Below, one piece after another: positions 1 through 9,416 of a stretch of 64,000 nucleotides of DNA. The stretch covers positions 558,001 to 622,000 of the forward strand of contig CAVRAV010000001.1 of assembly GCA_963719165.1 (NCBI GenBank), given 5' to 3'. The notes under the pieces were generated by a model, which was given only the letters and a program-made list of their open reading frames with translations, ran no database searches and was not told where the DNA came from. Numbering within the stretch: position 1 is the stretch's first letter; the number at the start of each line of letters is the position of its first letter. The translations under genes and the position numbers were made by a program. Source of the DNA: JAOUEA01 sp963719165. Its GTDB lineage: Bacteria; Actinomycetota; UBA4738; HRBIN12.

Positions 1-87
1 CTTCCATCCGGGTCCTAGCGACCGAGGGGCGTTGGGGGATTACGAAGTACGCTGTAAGGATAGGACGACAGGAGCGAGGAAGCTCAC

Positions 88-486
88 ATGCAAGAGGAAT
101 TCGATAGCGCCGCCACTGAGGCCATCATCGAGGATACGACCGCGCTGTCAGAGGCGTCCGCGCCGGGGGGCTCGAGCGACGGGACGCCCACCCCCGAGGC
201 GGTCACGGACGCGCTCAAGAACGTGTACGACCCGGAGCTCGGGATCAACATCGTTGACCTGGGCCTCGTCTATGAGGTGAAGGTCGGGGACGCGGGCGAC
301 GTCGACATCGAATACACCCTGACGACGATGGGCTGCCCGATCGGTCCGCTGATCGAGGATCAGATGCGGGCGTTCCTGCAGGCCGTGCCCGGGGTGGGCG
401 CGGTGAGGCCCGAGATGGTGCTGCGTCCGGCGTGGACGCCGGAGATGATGTCCGACGAGGCGAAAGCGGCCCTGGGCATCTTCTGA
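88..486 (+). CDS. MIP18/DUF59-family Fe-S assembly protein (SufT/PaaD-like)
   Basis: The product has 132 residues. An acidic, poorly conserved N-terminus of about 35 residues precedes a MIP18 (DUF59) domain with the DPELGINIVDLGLVY core and the family TTMGCPIGP segment, whose Cys is the expected metal or thiol ligand. Proteins of this family help mature or deliver Fe-S clusters, and the SUF genes 2 kb downstream fit that role. The ATG at 88 follows a purine-rich ribosome site (AGGAGCGAGGAAG, from about 69). Only the acidic N-terminal extension is unusual. The family call is firm; the exact client is not known. Confidence 0.85.
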   Translation: MQEEFDSAATEAIIEDTTALSEASAPGGSSDGTPTPEAVTDALKNVYDPELGINIVDLGLVYEVKVGDAGDVDIEYTLTTMGCPIGPLIEDQMRAFLQAVPGVGAVRPEMVLRPAWTPEMMSDEAKAALGIF

Positions 487-831
487 GTTCCGCGTCGAGC
501 CCCCCTTTCGACACGTTCGCGGTGCACGCGGTATCGTTGCACCTGCAATCGCTCGGCGATCCACTTGGATCTCTTTCTCGACGGCCGGACCGGGGGCATA
601 GCGTGATCCGCACCAGATGCTTCGGGGTCGTGGCGGCGATGATCCCGTCCCGCCTGTGCTGTATGTCCCGCCGCGCCCTCCGGGAGGCGCGCGCGACCCT
701 GCGGCCCTAGCGCCGGCATCCCGGAACCAACCGCTTCGCATCCCGCCGCATCTGCGGCCGCTCTCCCGTTCCCGGACCTGGATCCGGGCGAGCGCGGGCC
801 ATTGGCCCGCGGCAGGAAGGAGTTGAGATCC
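487..831. other. 345-bp intergenic region without a convincing gene
   Basis: No open frame here shows recognisable protein features. The last 60 bp hold two consecutive inverted repeats (771-788 and 793-811) just before the ribosome site of the rhodanese gene. I see no known riboswitch or tRNA pattern in the rest. Confidence 0.5.
771..811 (+). promoter_or_regulatory. Two tandem inverted repeats in the rhodanese leader
   Basis: CCCGGA (771-776) pairs with TCCGGG (783-788) across a 6-nt loop. CGCGGGCCA (793-801) mirrors TGGCCCGCG (803-811) around one central base. The second lies directly against the AGGAAGGAG ribosome site, so a hairpin or bound protein there could limit translation of the downstream gene. 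No T-tract follows, so it does not look like an intrinsic terminator. Confidence 0.4.
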
Positions 832-1677
832 ATGGCGGACTACGCCAACCCCGACGCCCTCGTGAGCACTGACTGGCTCGAGGACCATCTGGAGGATCCA
901 CGCGTTCGCATCATCGAAGTGGACGAGGACACCACCGCCTACGAGAAAGGCCACGTCCCGAACGCGTTGCGCTGGAACTGGTCAACCGACCTCCATGCCG
1001 AGATCGGTCGGGATTTCCAGGACCGAGCGGGTTTCTCCCGGCTCTTGTCCGAGGCCGGGGTCGGACCCGGGACCACCGTCGTGCTCTACGGCGGCAACAA
1101 CAACTGGTTCGCGGCCTACGCGTATTGGCTGCTCAAGCTGCGCGGCTTCGACGACGTCAAGCTCGTGAACGGCGGGCGCAAGAAGTGGGAGCTCGAGAGT
1201 CGCAGGCTCACCCAGGATGTGCCGACGTTCGCGGCCACCGGATACACGATCGCCGGTCCCCAACGGCCCGAGATCCGCGCGCTCCGCGAGCAGGTCATCG
1301 GCCGTGTGGGCGGCGGCGCCGACTTCGTGGACGTACGTTCGCCGGAGGAGTTCCGGGGGGAGAAGATGGCTCCCGACCACTTGCCGCAGGAGCAGGCGCA
1401 GGTGCCCGGACACATCGCCGGCGCGGTGAACGTCCCCTGGGCTCAGGCCGCCAACGACGACGGAACGTTCAAGTCGGCCGACGAGCTGGCCGCGCTGTAC
1501 GAGGCCCGCGGCATCACGGGCGACGAGGAGATCATCGCCTACTGCCGGATCGGCGAACGATCCTCCCACACGTGGTTCGCGCTGCGGGAGCTCCTCGGCT
1601 TCTCCGACGTCAAGAACTACGACGGCTCCTGGACGGAGTACGGATCCTTGGTGGGAGCGCCGGTCGAGGTGGGCTGA
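832..1677 (+). CDS. Sulfurtransferase (two rhodanese domains)
   Basis: The product has 281 residues in two rhodanese domains. The N-terminal one is inactive; the C-terminal one carries the active-site loop EEIIAYCRIGERSS, whose Cys would form the persulfide. This is the arrangement of thiosulfate:cyanide and 3-mercaptopyruvate sulfurtransferases, and CRIGERSS resembles the thiosulfate type. The ATG at 832 has a strong AGGAAGGAG site 8 bp upstream; a TTG at 802 is in frame but lies inside an inverted repeat. The gene sits between Fe-S assembly genes, so a sulfur-supply role is plausible, but the substrate cannot be read from sequence. Confidence 0.9.
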   Translation: MADYANPDALVSTDWLEDHLEDPRVRIIEVDEDTTAYEKGHVPNALRWNWSTDLHAEIGRDFQDRAGFSRLLSEAGVGPGTTVVLYGGNNNWFAAYAYWLLKLRGFDDVKLVNGGRKKWELESRRLTQDVPTFAATGYTIAGPQRPEIRALREQVIGRVGGGADFVDVRSPEEFRGEKMAPDHLPQEQAQVPGHIAGAVNVPWAQAANDDGTFKSADELAALYEARGITGDEEIIAYCRIGERSSHTWFALRELLGFSDVKNYDGSWTEYGSLVGAPVEVG

Positions 1678-1744
1678 GTCGGCCGGGCGGGGGCCCGGCG
1701 GGTCGTCGTCCGGGACGCCGTGGCCCACCCCGCGGCCCCCGCCC

Positions 1745-2245
1745 TCAGGCCGCCGACGCGCGGCGGGCCTCCAACCCGAGGTCGCTCGGATCGGTTACGG
1801 GCTGCACATGCCGCACGGGGATCGAGAACTCACGGGCCGCCCGCGCCGGCAGGTCGATCCTCAGCCAGCGCGCTACCCGCCTCGAACGGGTGGCGACCAC
1901 GATCTCGTCGTAGGGCCGTCGCCGCAGCTCGTCTCGGATGGACTCGATCGGGCTGAAGTCCCCGAGCACTGAGGCGACCGTGAGGCCCGCGCGACGCAGG
2001 GTCTCCGACGCCCGGCGCAGCTGCCGCTGGGCGTCCGAGCGCACAGCCGCCTCGTCCCACGTCCAACGTCCGGGTGGAGGCACCGCCGGCACCAACAGTG
2101 TCACGGACGTCGCGGGCTCGGCCGCACGAGCGCGGAGCGCGGCCGAGACGTCCGAGCACGCCGCCGACCGGTCCGTCACCAACAGGATCCCGCTTCCTTC
2201 GCATCCGATCCCCCTTTCGCACCTGGGTGGTCCTACCGACGACAT
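1745..2245 (-). CDS. UspA-like universal stress domain protein
   Basis: This protein of about 166 residues begins with a GILLVTDRS beta strand. Its second half resembles actinobacterial UspA-like proteins: a PIESIRDELRRRPYDEIVVAT segment followed by SRRVARWLRIDLPARAAREFSIPV. Such single domains bind nucleotides or act in stress responses. The start is uncertain: the ATG at 2245 is used here, an in-frame ATG at 2302 would add 19 basic residues, and an internal TTG near the first strand is also possible. It is divergent from sufB. Family call moderate, function unknown. Confidence 0.6.
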   Translation of the reverse strand: MSSVGPPRCERGIGCEGSGILLVTDRSAACSDVSAALRARAAEPATSVTLLVPAVPPPGRWTWDEAAVRSDAQRQLRRASETLRRAGLTVASVLGDFSPIESIRDELRRRPYDEIVVATRSRRVARWLRIDLPARAAREFSIPVRHVQPVTDPSDLGLEARRASAA

Positions 2246-2368
2246 CGAGTACAGCCGACGAAGCGCAAAGGGACGGCCAAGGGCGTGCAAGCGTCGCGCC
2301 ATGATCGGCGATCTCGTTCCCGATCTCGGGCGCCGCGGGGACGTCGGATCCGAATCCGACTGCTGCGA

Positions 2369-2398
2369 TAGACTTACCCGTGCGGGCGGCGGTAGTCT
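2369..2398 (+). promoter_or_regulatory. Candidate sufB promoter (two -10-like elements)
   Basis: TAGACT (2369-2374) and TAGTCT (2393-2398) both match the TANNNT -10 pattern seen throughout the window. The second would give a leader of about 35 nt before the GTG at 2440. I see no clear -35 and no SufR-like operator. Confidence 0.4.
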
Positions 2399-2439
2399 TG
2401 ATGGGTCCGCACGCTTCGATGCCTCAGGGGGAGTCCACC

Positions 2440-3852
<1,413 letters not shown>

Positions 3853-3864
3853 GGTCCGTCGGCT

Positions 3865-3884
3865 GAGGCGATCGCCGTCGCCTC
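3865..3884. terminator. Stem-loop between convergent sufB and HNH gene
   Basis: GAGGCGA (3865-3871) pairs perfectly with TCGCCTC (3878-3884) around a 6-nt loop, 13 bp after the sufB stop and just past the stop of the convergent HNH gene. It lacks a T-run, so it is at best a weak bidirectional terminator. An 11-bp direct repeat, GTCGGCTGAGG, at 3844-3854 and 3858-3868 spans the sufB stop. Confidence 0.4.
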
Positions 3885-3887
3885 GCC

Positions 3888-5084
3888 TTACGGCGGGCCT
3901 CTGCCGTCGCCGCCGATGATCGAGCCGTCGGGTCGTCGGAACACGGCCCGGCCATACAGCAACTCGAGCGCGAAACCGCCTCGTTCGTGCACCATCCGGT
4001 GATGGCGCCGACACAGCAGCAGGAGGTTGGGTAGGGCCGTCGCACCTCCTCGAGCCCAATGCACCACGTGGTGTGCGTCGCACCAGCTCTGGGGCCGGTC
4101 GCAGCCCGGGAAGCGGCAGTGCTCGTCGCGCACGACCACCGCTCGTCGCATCGCGGGCGGGACCACCTGCGTGCGCCGGCCCACGTCGAGCGGCTCCGAC
4201 CGTCCCGACATCACCACGCGGCTGATGGAAGCGTCGCACGTGAGTCGCCGGGCCGTCTCCGCATCGACGATCCCGGTGTGATCGAGCTCGCACGTATCGA
4301 GACCGCGCCCGCTCAGAACGTCGACCCCCACCGTCAGGCTGACGTGTGGGTGTTCACCTCCGACCTGAGGCCGATCTCCACGATCGAGCCATTGGCGGCA
4401 GATCTCCCCGAGCGCGTCGGCGCGACGCTGGGCCGGCGAGCGAAGGTCCTGCGCGGTGCCTGACTTCGCTTCGTCGTCGAGCACGGCCCGAAGCGCGGTG
4501 AGCAGGGTCTCGCCGGTCTCCGCATCGAGATCGCCGTCGACCCGCACCATCCCGAGGAACGAGACCGAGGCGTGGAGGTAGCGTCGTTCCCGCCTCCGCC
4601 CCCCGCCGCCGTCGGCGTGTTCACGCTCTACCAAGGCGCGCCAGTGAGCGGCCACGCGTTGCAGGTCGCGGGGGGTGTGAGCGCGAGCCGCCTCCACCAG
4701 GTGGCGCTCGGATCGCCGGAAGGCCGCTCGGTCGACGTCCCGAGCCGAGGTGAGCACGCGAGCGGCAGACACCGAGATCTCCCCTTGGCACAGGGCACCC
4801 TTGGTCTTCGGCATCTCGTCGAGTGCGCGCGCCATCCGAACGCTGTCGCGCGCGGTCCCCCAGGCCACTCGAAACGCGGCGGCGAGCCAGGACGCCGTGG
4901 ACAGATGACCGTCTCGCGCGAAGATGCGCCGCCGGTCGATCTCGGCGAGCCGTCGCAGCCGCTCTGCCTCGAGCCGATCCATCGCGTGCTGCAGCTCGGC
5001 GAAATCCTCCTCGATCCGAGCGTCGGGCAGATCCGCCAACGAATCCACCCGAAGCGACTCGATCGCCGAGCGCAGCTCGCTCAT
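3888..5084 (-). CDS. DUF222 / HNH endonuclease (13E12-repeat-like)
   Basis: The product has 398 residues. An N-terminal helical DUF222 region (about 1-290) precedes a C-terminal HNH nuclease motif: CRFPGCDRPQSWCDAHHVVHW, then an Asn-rich turn (LPNLLLLCRRHH). All expected metal and catalytic His/Asn/Cys residues are present. Proteins of this type spread as multicopy families in actinobacteria (the 13E12 repeats of mycobacteria) and several are DNA-damage induced. The ATG at 5084 is chosen; a frame open to 5195 would add 37 residues that overlap the promoter. A LexA box lies 22 bp upstream. The gene runs opposite to the SUF genes and separates sufB from sufD. Confidence 0.88.
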   Translation of the reverse strand: MSELRSAIESLRVDSLADLPDARIEEDFAELQHAMDRLEAERLRRLAEIDRRRIFARDGHLSTASWLAAAFRVAWGTARDSVRMARALDEMPKTKGALCQGEISVSAARVLTSARDVDRAAFRRSERHLVEAARAHTPRDLQRVAAHWRALVEREHADGGGGRRRERRYLHASVSFLGMVRVDGDLDAETGETLLTALRAVLDDEAKSGTAQDLRSPAQRRADALGEICRQWLDRGDRPQVGGEHPHVSLTVGVDVLSGRGLDTCELDHTGIVDAETARRLTCDASISRVVMSGRSEPLDVGRRTQVVPPAMRRAVVVRDEHCRFPGCDRPQSWCDAHHVVHWARGGATALPNLLLLCRRHHRMVHERGGFALELLYGRAVFRRPDGSIIGGDGRGPP

Positions 5085-5106
5085 CGCCTTCGCCTCGTCG
5101 CACCCA

Positions 5107-5120
5107 CGAACATACGTTCG
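5107..5120. promoter_or_regulatory. LexA (SOS) box upstream of the HNH gene
   Basis: CGAACATACGTTCG fits the CGAAC-N4-GTTCG LexA operator of mycobacteria and Bacillus exactly. On the minus strand it overlaps a -10-like TATGTT, 22 bp before the HNH start. LexA bound here would cover the promoter. Confidence 0.75.
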
Positions 5121-5276
5121 AGTCTGAGACGTCCGGCCGTCGGCCGCTGTGACTCGCATCACATCTCGGGGGAGCCCCTTCCCACAGCGATCCAAGAGGC
5201 CAGAGCATCGGATCCTTGTTCCGTGTCGATAGTGTCAGGGAGGAGTAGCGGGTTGGGGGAAATCCGACCTAGCCGA

Positions 5277-5282
5277 TAGGAT
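5277..5282 (+). promoter_or_regulatory. Leaderless -10 element for sufD
   Basis: TAGGAT lies 6 bp before the GTG start of sufD. It gives the sufD-U block its own promoter downstream of the HNH gene. Confidence 0.6.
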
Positions 5283-5288
5283 TCCTTC

Positions 5289-6569
5289 GTGACCACCACC
5301 ACCGACACGTTCGACGAGGCGGCCCTTGCCTCCCTGCCCGATGCCCCCGACTTCGTCCAGGCGATACGCAAGCAGGCCTTCGAGGAGTACCGGGCCCTGC
5401 CCATCCCCTCGCAAGAGACCGAAGAGTGGCGCTACACCGATCTGTCCGCGTTCGACCTGTCCTTCGAGCCGCACACGCCCGGGCACGGCAACGGGGCTCC
5501 CGAGCCCCAGGGCGAGGTCGGAGGTGCCCTGGTGCAGCACAACTCCAGCATCGTCCTCACGACGTCGGGGCAGGATCTCGAGACCCGTGGGGTCATCCTC
5601 CAGGACCTGGACCGGGCCGCGGTCGATCACCCGGAGCTCGTCGAGGCGCACCTGCATCGTCTCGTCCCGACGGATCGGACCAAGTTCGCGGCGCTGCACG
5701 GCGCCTTCCGTACCGGCGGCACCTTCCTGTACGTGCCCGACGGCGTGGCCGTCGAGCTGCCGCTGCAGACGCTCACCTGGCTCGACGCCGACGGTGCGGC
5801 CGTGTTCCCGCACACGCTGATCGTCACCGGCACGGGCGCGGAGGTGACCTTCATCGACCGCACGGCCTCGCCGGATCTCACGCGCGCCTTCAGCGACGCC
5901 ATCACCGAGATCGTGGTGGGTGACGGAGCGCATGTGCGCTACGTTTCGATCCAGGAGTGGGGCGATGGCGTCACGCACCTTGGGGTGGTGCGCACCGAGG
6001 TCGGCCGCGACGCCGAAGTGAGAACGCTCGCCATCGGCTTCGGCGCCGAGCTCGCACGCGTGGAGAACGAGGTGATTTTGGCCCGGCCGGGCAGCTTCTC
6101 CGAGCAGCTCGGCATCTTCTTCGCCGATGGCCGGCAGCACTTCGACCATCGGTCGATCCAGGATCACGTGGCGCCCAACTGCTCCAGCGATCTGCTGTAC
6201 AAGGGCGCGTTGCGCGACGAGAGCCGGGCGGTCTACAGCGGCTGGGTCCACGTGCGGCCCGACGCGCAGAAGACCAACGCGATGCAGACGTCTCGCAACA
6301 TCGTGCTCAGCGAGCACGCCAAGGCCGACGCGATCCCCAACCTCGAGATCGAGGCGAACGACGTGAGGTGCGGGCACGCGGCGAGCGTCGGCCCGGTGGA
6401 CGAGGACACGGTGTTCTACCTCACCAGCCGCGGGATCCCGCGCGGAGAGGCCGAACGGCTGATCGTGAGCGGATTCTTCCAGGAGGTGCTCGACCGCGTG
6501 CGGATCGACCAGGTGCGCGCCAGCGCGGAGCTCACGATCCAAGAAGAGCTCGAGCGGGGCATCCGATGA
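5289..6569 (+). CDS. sufD: Fe-S cluster assembly protein SufD
   Basis: The product has 426 residues and belongs to the SufB/SufD family. Its C-terminal segment has the SufD form: HVAPNCSSDLLYKGALRDES, NIVLSEHAKADAIPNLEIEANDV and CGHAASVGPVDEDTVFYLTS. It pairs with SufB on the SufC ATPase. The GTG at 5289 is fixed by a -10 element 6 bp upstream and matches a normal SufD N-terminus. Its stop overlaps the next start (ATGA), so the following Rieske gene is translationally coupled. Confidence 0.95.
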   Translation: MTTTTDTFDEAALASLPDAPDFVQAIRKQAFEEYRALPIPSQETEEWRYTDLSAFDLSFEPHTPGHGNGAPEPQGEVGGALVQHNSSIVLTTSGQDLETRGVILQDLDRAAVDHPELVEAHLHRLVPTDRTKFAALHGAFRTGGTFLYVPDGVAVELPLQTLTWLDADGAAVFPHTLIVTGTGAEVTFIDRTASPDLTRAFSDAITEIVVGDGAHVRYVSIQEWGDGVTHLGVVRTEVGRDAEVRTLAIGFGAELARVENEVILARPGSFSEQLGIFFADGRQHFDHRSIQDHVAPNCSSDLLYKGALRDESRAVYSGWVHVRPDAQKTNAMQTSRNIVLSEHAKADAIPNLEIEANDVRCGHAASVGPVDEDTVFYLTSRGIPRGEAERLIVSGFFQEVLDRVRIDQVRASAELTIQEELERGIR

Positions 6570-6880
6570 CGCCCACGAGGGTGTGCGCCATGGCGGACGT
6601 ACCCCAGGGGGAGGCCCGGCGGTTCCCGCTCGGCGAGGGCCACGTAGCCGTCGTGAACCTGGGGGAGGGCGTGTTCCGGGCGCTCGACGCCGTCTGCTCG
6701 CACGAGCACGCGTGGCTCGATGAGGGAGAGATCGACGTCGAGGACGCTACCGTGGAGTGTCCCAAGCACGGCTCGGTCTTCGAGCTGGACACGGGGAACC
6801 CCAAGTCGCTCCCGGCGGTGCGCCCCGTGACCGCCTACGACGTGATCATCGACGACGACGACATCCTGATCGAGGTGTGA
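6566..6880 (+). CDS. Rieske-type [2Fe-2S] ferredoxin of the SUF operon
   Basis: The product has 104 residues with the two Rieske ligand motifs CSHEHAWL (C-x-H) and CPKHGSVF (C-x2-H), typical of small soluble ferredoxins related to dioxygenase ferredoxins. It overlaps the sufD stop by 4 bp and lies 4 bp before sufC. Such a gene is a regular member of actinobacterial suf operons, where it may carry electrons for cluster assembly; that role is inferred from position. The acidic C-terminus (IIDDDDILIEV) is intact. Confidence 0.9.
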   Translation: MTPTRVCAMADVPQGEARRFPLGEGHVAVVNLGEGVFRALDAVCSHEHAWLDEGEIDVEDATVECPKHGSVFELDTGNPKSLPAVRPVTAYDVIIDDDDILIEV

Positions 6881-6884
6881 CGAC

Positions 6885-7679
6885 ATGACCGAAAACGGCA
6901 ACGCACCCGCGACGCTGGAGATCATCGATCTCCACGCCAGCGTGGACGGCAAGCAGATCCTCAACGGCATCGACCTCACGGTGCGTCAGGGCGAGACCCA
7001 CGCGCTCATGGGTCCGAACGGCTCTGGCAAGTCCACGCTGTCCAACGTGATCATGGGACGGCCCGGCTACGTGGTCACCGACGGCCGGGTCATCTTCAAG
7101 GGCGAGGAGATCACGAAGCTCACGCCCGACCAGCGGGCCATGCGCGGCCTCTTCCTCGCCATGCAGTACCCGACCGAAGTACCCGGCGTCTCCGTGGTGA
7201 ACTTCCTGCGCACCGCCTACCAGGCCACGCGTGGAGAGCAGGTGAGCGCGTTGGCGTTCCGCAAGCACATGAAGGAACAGATGGACAAGCTCTCCATCGA
7301 GGACGCCATGGTGAACCGGTACGTGAACCAGGGCTTCTCCGGAGGGGAGAAGAAGCGCAACGAGATCCTCCAGCTCGCGGTGCTCGAGCCACAGATCGCG
7401 ATCCTCGATGAGACCGACTCCGGGTTGGACATCGACTCGCTGAAGCTCGTCGCCGAGAGCGTGCAGAAGCTGGTCGGTCCCGAGCTGGGCGTGTTGCTCA
7501 TCACGCACTACCAGCGGATGCTGAACTACATCACGCCCGATGCCGTGCACGTCATGATGCGAGGGCGCATCGTGACCTCCGGTGGCCCGGAACTCGCCCA
7601 GACGCTGGAGGACAAGGGCTACGAGGGGATCGGGCAGGAACTCGGCATCGAGGCCGAGGCGGCCGCCGAGGTCGTGTGA
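6885..7679 (+). CDS. sufC: Fe-S assembly ATPase SufC
   Basis: The product has 264 residues and is an ABC-type ATPase of the SufC family. It has Walker A (GPNGSGKST), a Q-loop followed by the SufC-specific FLAMQYPTEVPGVSVVNF, the FSGGEKKRNEILQ signature and Walker B (AILDETDSGLDID). ATP hydrolysis by SufC drives the conformational change of SufB-SufD during cluster building. The ATG at 6885 begins 4 bp after the Rieske stop. The stop (7677-7679) is followed at once by the ribosome site of sufS. Confidence 0.97.
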   Translation: MTENGNAPATLEIIDLHASVDGKQILNGIDLTVRQGETHALMGPNGSGKSTLSNVIMGRPGYVVTDGRVIFKGEEITKLTPDQRAMRGLFLAMQYPTEVPGVSVVNFLRTAYQATRGEQVSALAFRKHMKEQMDKLSIEDAMVNRYVNQGFSGGEKKRNEILQLAVLEPQIAILDETDSGLDIDSLKLVAESVQKLVGPELGVLLITHYQRMLNYITPDAVHVMMRGRIVTSGGPELAQTLEDKGYEGIGQELGIEAEAAAEVV

Positions 7680-7699
7680 ACACAGGAGGGAGCGGAACG

Positions 7700-8941
7700 A
7701 TGACGGAGCTCGTGGGCGGACTTGACGTCGAGGCGATCCGGGCCGATTTCCCCATCCTGTCTCGCAGCGTGGGCGACCTGCCGCTCGTGTATCTCGACAG
7801 CGCTGCCACGTCGCAGAAGCCCCGCCAGGTGATCGAGGCGGAGGCCGACTTCTACGCCGCGCACAACGCCAACACGCACCGGGGGATCCACATGCTGGGG
7901 GAAGAGGCGACCGAGCGCTACGAGGGCGCTCGCGCCACCGTCGCCCGGTTCCTCGGCGCCCCCTCACCGGAGACCATCGTCTTCACGCGGGGCGTCACCG
8001 AGTCGATCAACCTGGTGGCCCAGGGGTGGGGGCGCACGTTCCTGCACGAGGGTGACGAGATCTTGCTGAGCGAGATGGAGCACCACTCGAACATCGTGCC
8101 GTGGCAGATGACGGCGGCAGTAACGGGAGCGACGCTGCGGTACCTGCCGCTCACCGACGACGGCCAACTCGACCTCTCGGACCTTGGCGCGCTGCTCACG
8201 GAGCGCACCAAGATCCTGTCCGTGACGGGGATGTCCAACGCGCTGGGTACCATCACGCCCCTGCGCCAGCTGGTGGAGGCAGCGCACGCCGTCGGCGCCG
8301 TCGTGAACGTCGACGCCGCGCAGCTCGCGCCGCATCACCGCATCGACGTGGCCGCTCTCGACGTGGATCTGCTCGGCTTCAGCGGGCACAAGATGCTCGG
8401 TCCCACCGCGAGCGGCGGCCTCTACGGCAAGGCCGAGATCCTCGAGGCCATGAGCCCGATGATGGGTGGCGGCGAGATGATCCACGAGGTCTTCAAGGAC
8501 CACAGCACGTACAAGCCGTTCCCGTACAAGTTCGAAGGGGGCACCATGCCCGTCGCGCAGCAGGTGGGGCTCGGAGCAGCCATCGACTATCTCGAGGCCC
8601 TGGGCATGGACAACGTGCGCGCGCACGAGGAGGAGATCACCGCGTACGCGCTCGACCGGCTCCTCGACGCGGGCGCGACGGTCTACGGCCCCAAAGACGC
8701 CTCGGCGCGGGGTGGGGCAGTGAGCTTCTGGTTCAAGGATGTGCACCCCCACGACCTCGCCACCATCGTGAACGAACAAGGGGTCGCGATCCGCGCCGGT
8801 CATCACTGCGCCCAGCTCGTGATGCGCCGATTCGGGACGCCGGCCACGGCGCGCGCCTCCTTCTACGTGTACAACACCAAAGGAGAGGTCGACGTCCTGA
8901 TCGATGCGCTCGCCAGGGCCGAGGCCATCTTCACCAACTGA
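7700..8941 (+). CDS. sufS: Cysteine desulfurase SufS
   Basis: The product has 413 residues and is a group II (SufS/CsdA) desulfurase. It has the N-terminal YLDSAATSQKP, the PLP lysine in SGHKMLGPT (about K231) and the catalytic cysteine in AGHHCAQL (about C370). It takes sulfur from cysteine and passes it to SufU. The ATG at 7700 has an AGGAGGG site 9 bp upstream and is preferred to the GTG at 7676 that overlaps sufC. A second desulfurase of the other group lies at 26.8-28.0 kb. Confidence 0.96.
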   Translation: MTELVGGLDVEAIRADFPILSRSVGDLPLVYLDSAATSQKPRQVIEAEADFYAAHNANTHRGIHMLGEEATERYEGARATVARFLGAPSPETIVFTRGVTESINLVAQGWGRTFLHEGDEILLSEMEHHSNIVPWQMTAAVTGATLRYLPLTDDGQLDLSDLGALLTERTKILSVTGMSNALGTITPLRQLVEAAHAVGAVVNVDAAQLAPHHRIDVAALDVDLLGFSGHKMLGPTASGGLYGKAEILEAMSPMMGGGEMIHEVFKDHSTYKPFPYKFEGGTMPVAQQVGLGAAIDYLEALGMDNVRAHEEEITAYALDRLLDAGATVYGPKDASARGGAVSFWFKDVHPHDLATIVNEQGVAIRAGHHCAQLVMRRFGTPATARASFYVYNTKGEVDVLIDALARAEAIFTN

Positions 8942-8963
8942 CCGCTGGATCCGGGGGACCACG

Positions 8964-9416
8964 TTGGCGCTCGACGACATCTACAAGGAAGTCATCCTCG
9001 ACCACTACAAGAGCCCGCGGAACAAGCGGGAGCTCGACGACGCCACCGTGAGCTGCACGCGCAACAACCCGCTCTGCGGCGACGAGATCACGGTGTTCGC
9101 CAACGTGGAGGGCGACCAGGTCGTCGAGGTCGCGTTCCAAGGGGCCGGCTGTTCCATCAGCCAGTCCAGTGCCTCGATGATGACCGAGGCCGTCACGGGC
9201 ACGACCGTCGAGGGTGCGAAGGACATGGCCGCGCGATTCCGCGGCATGATGGCGGGCGAGGTCGAGCCCGACGAGGACGCGTTCGGGGACCTCGTGGCGC
9301 TCAAGGGCGTGGTGCAGTACCCCATCCGCATCAAGTGTGCCGTCCTGGCCTGGGATGTCCTGCAGGAGGCGCTCGACGACGGCGAGGCCAGCGGAGAGCA
9401 CGCCCACCATCCGTGA
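8964..9416 (+). CDS. sufU: Zn-dependent sulfurtransferase SufU
   Basis: The product has 150 residues and is of the SufU type (IscU fold). The zinc ligands are visible as C38-G-D40, C63 in GAGCSISQSSAS and a Cys in IRIKCAVLAW. The insertion between the second and third ligands (GTTVEGAKDMAARFRGMM) is typical of SufU. It accepts the persulfide from SufS. The likely start is TTG at 8964, after GGGGGACC; no ATG or GTG lies near the conserved N-terminus. Its stop overlaps the next gene (GTGA). Confidence 0.92.
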   Translation: MALDDIYKEVILDHYKSPRNKRELDDATVSCTRNNPLCGDEITVFANVEGDQVVEVAFQGAGCSISQSSASMMTEAVTGTTVEGAKDMAARFRGMMAGEVEPDEDAFGDLVALKGVVQYPIRIKCAVLAWDVLQEALDDGEASGEHAHHP

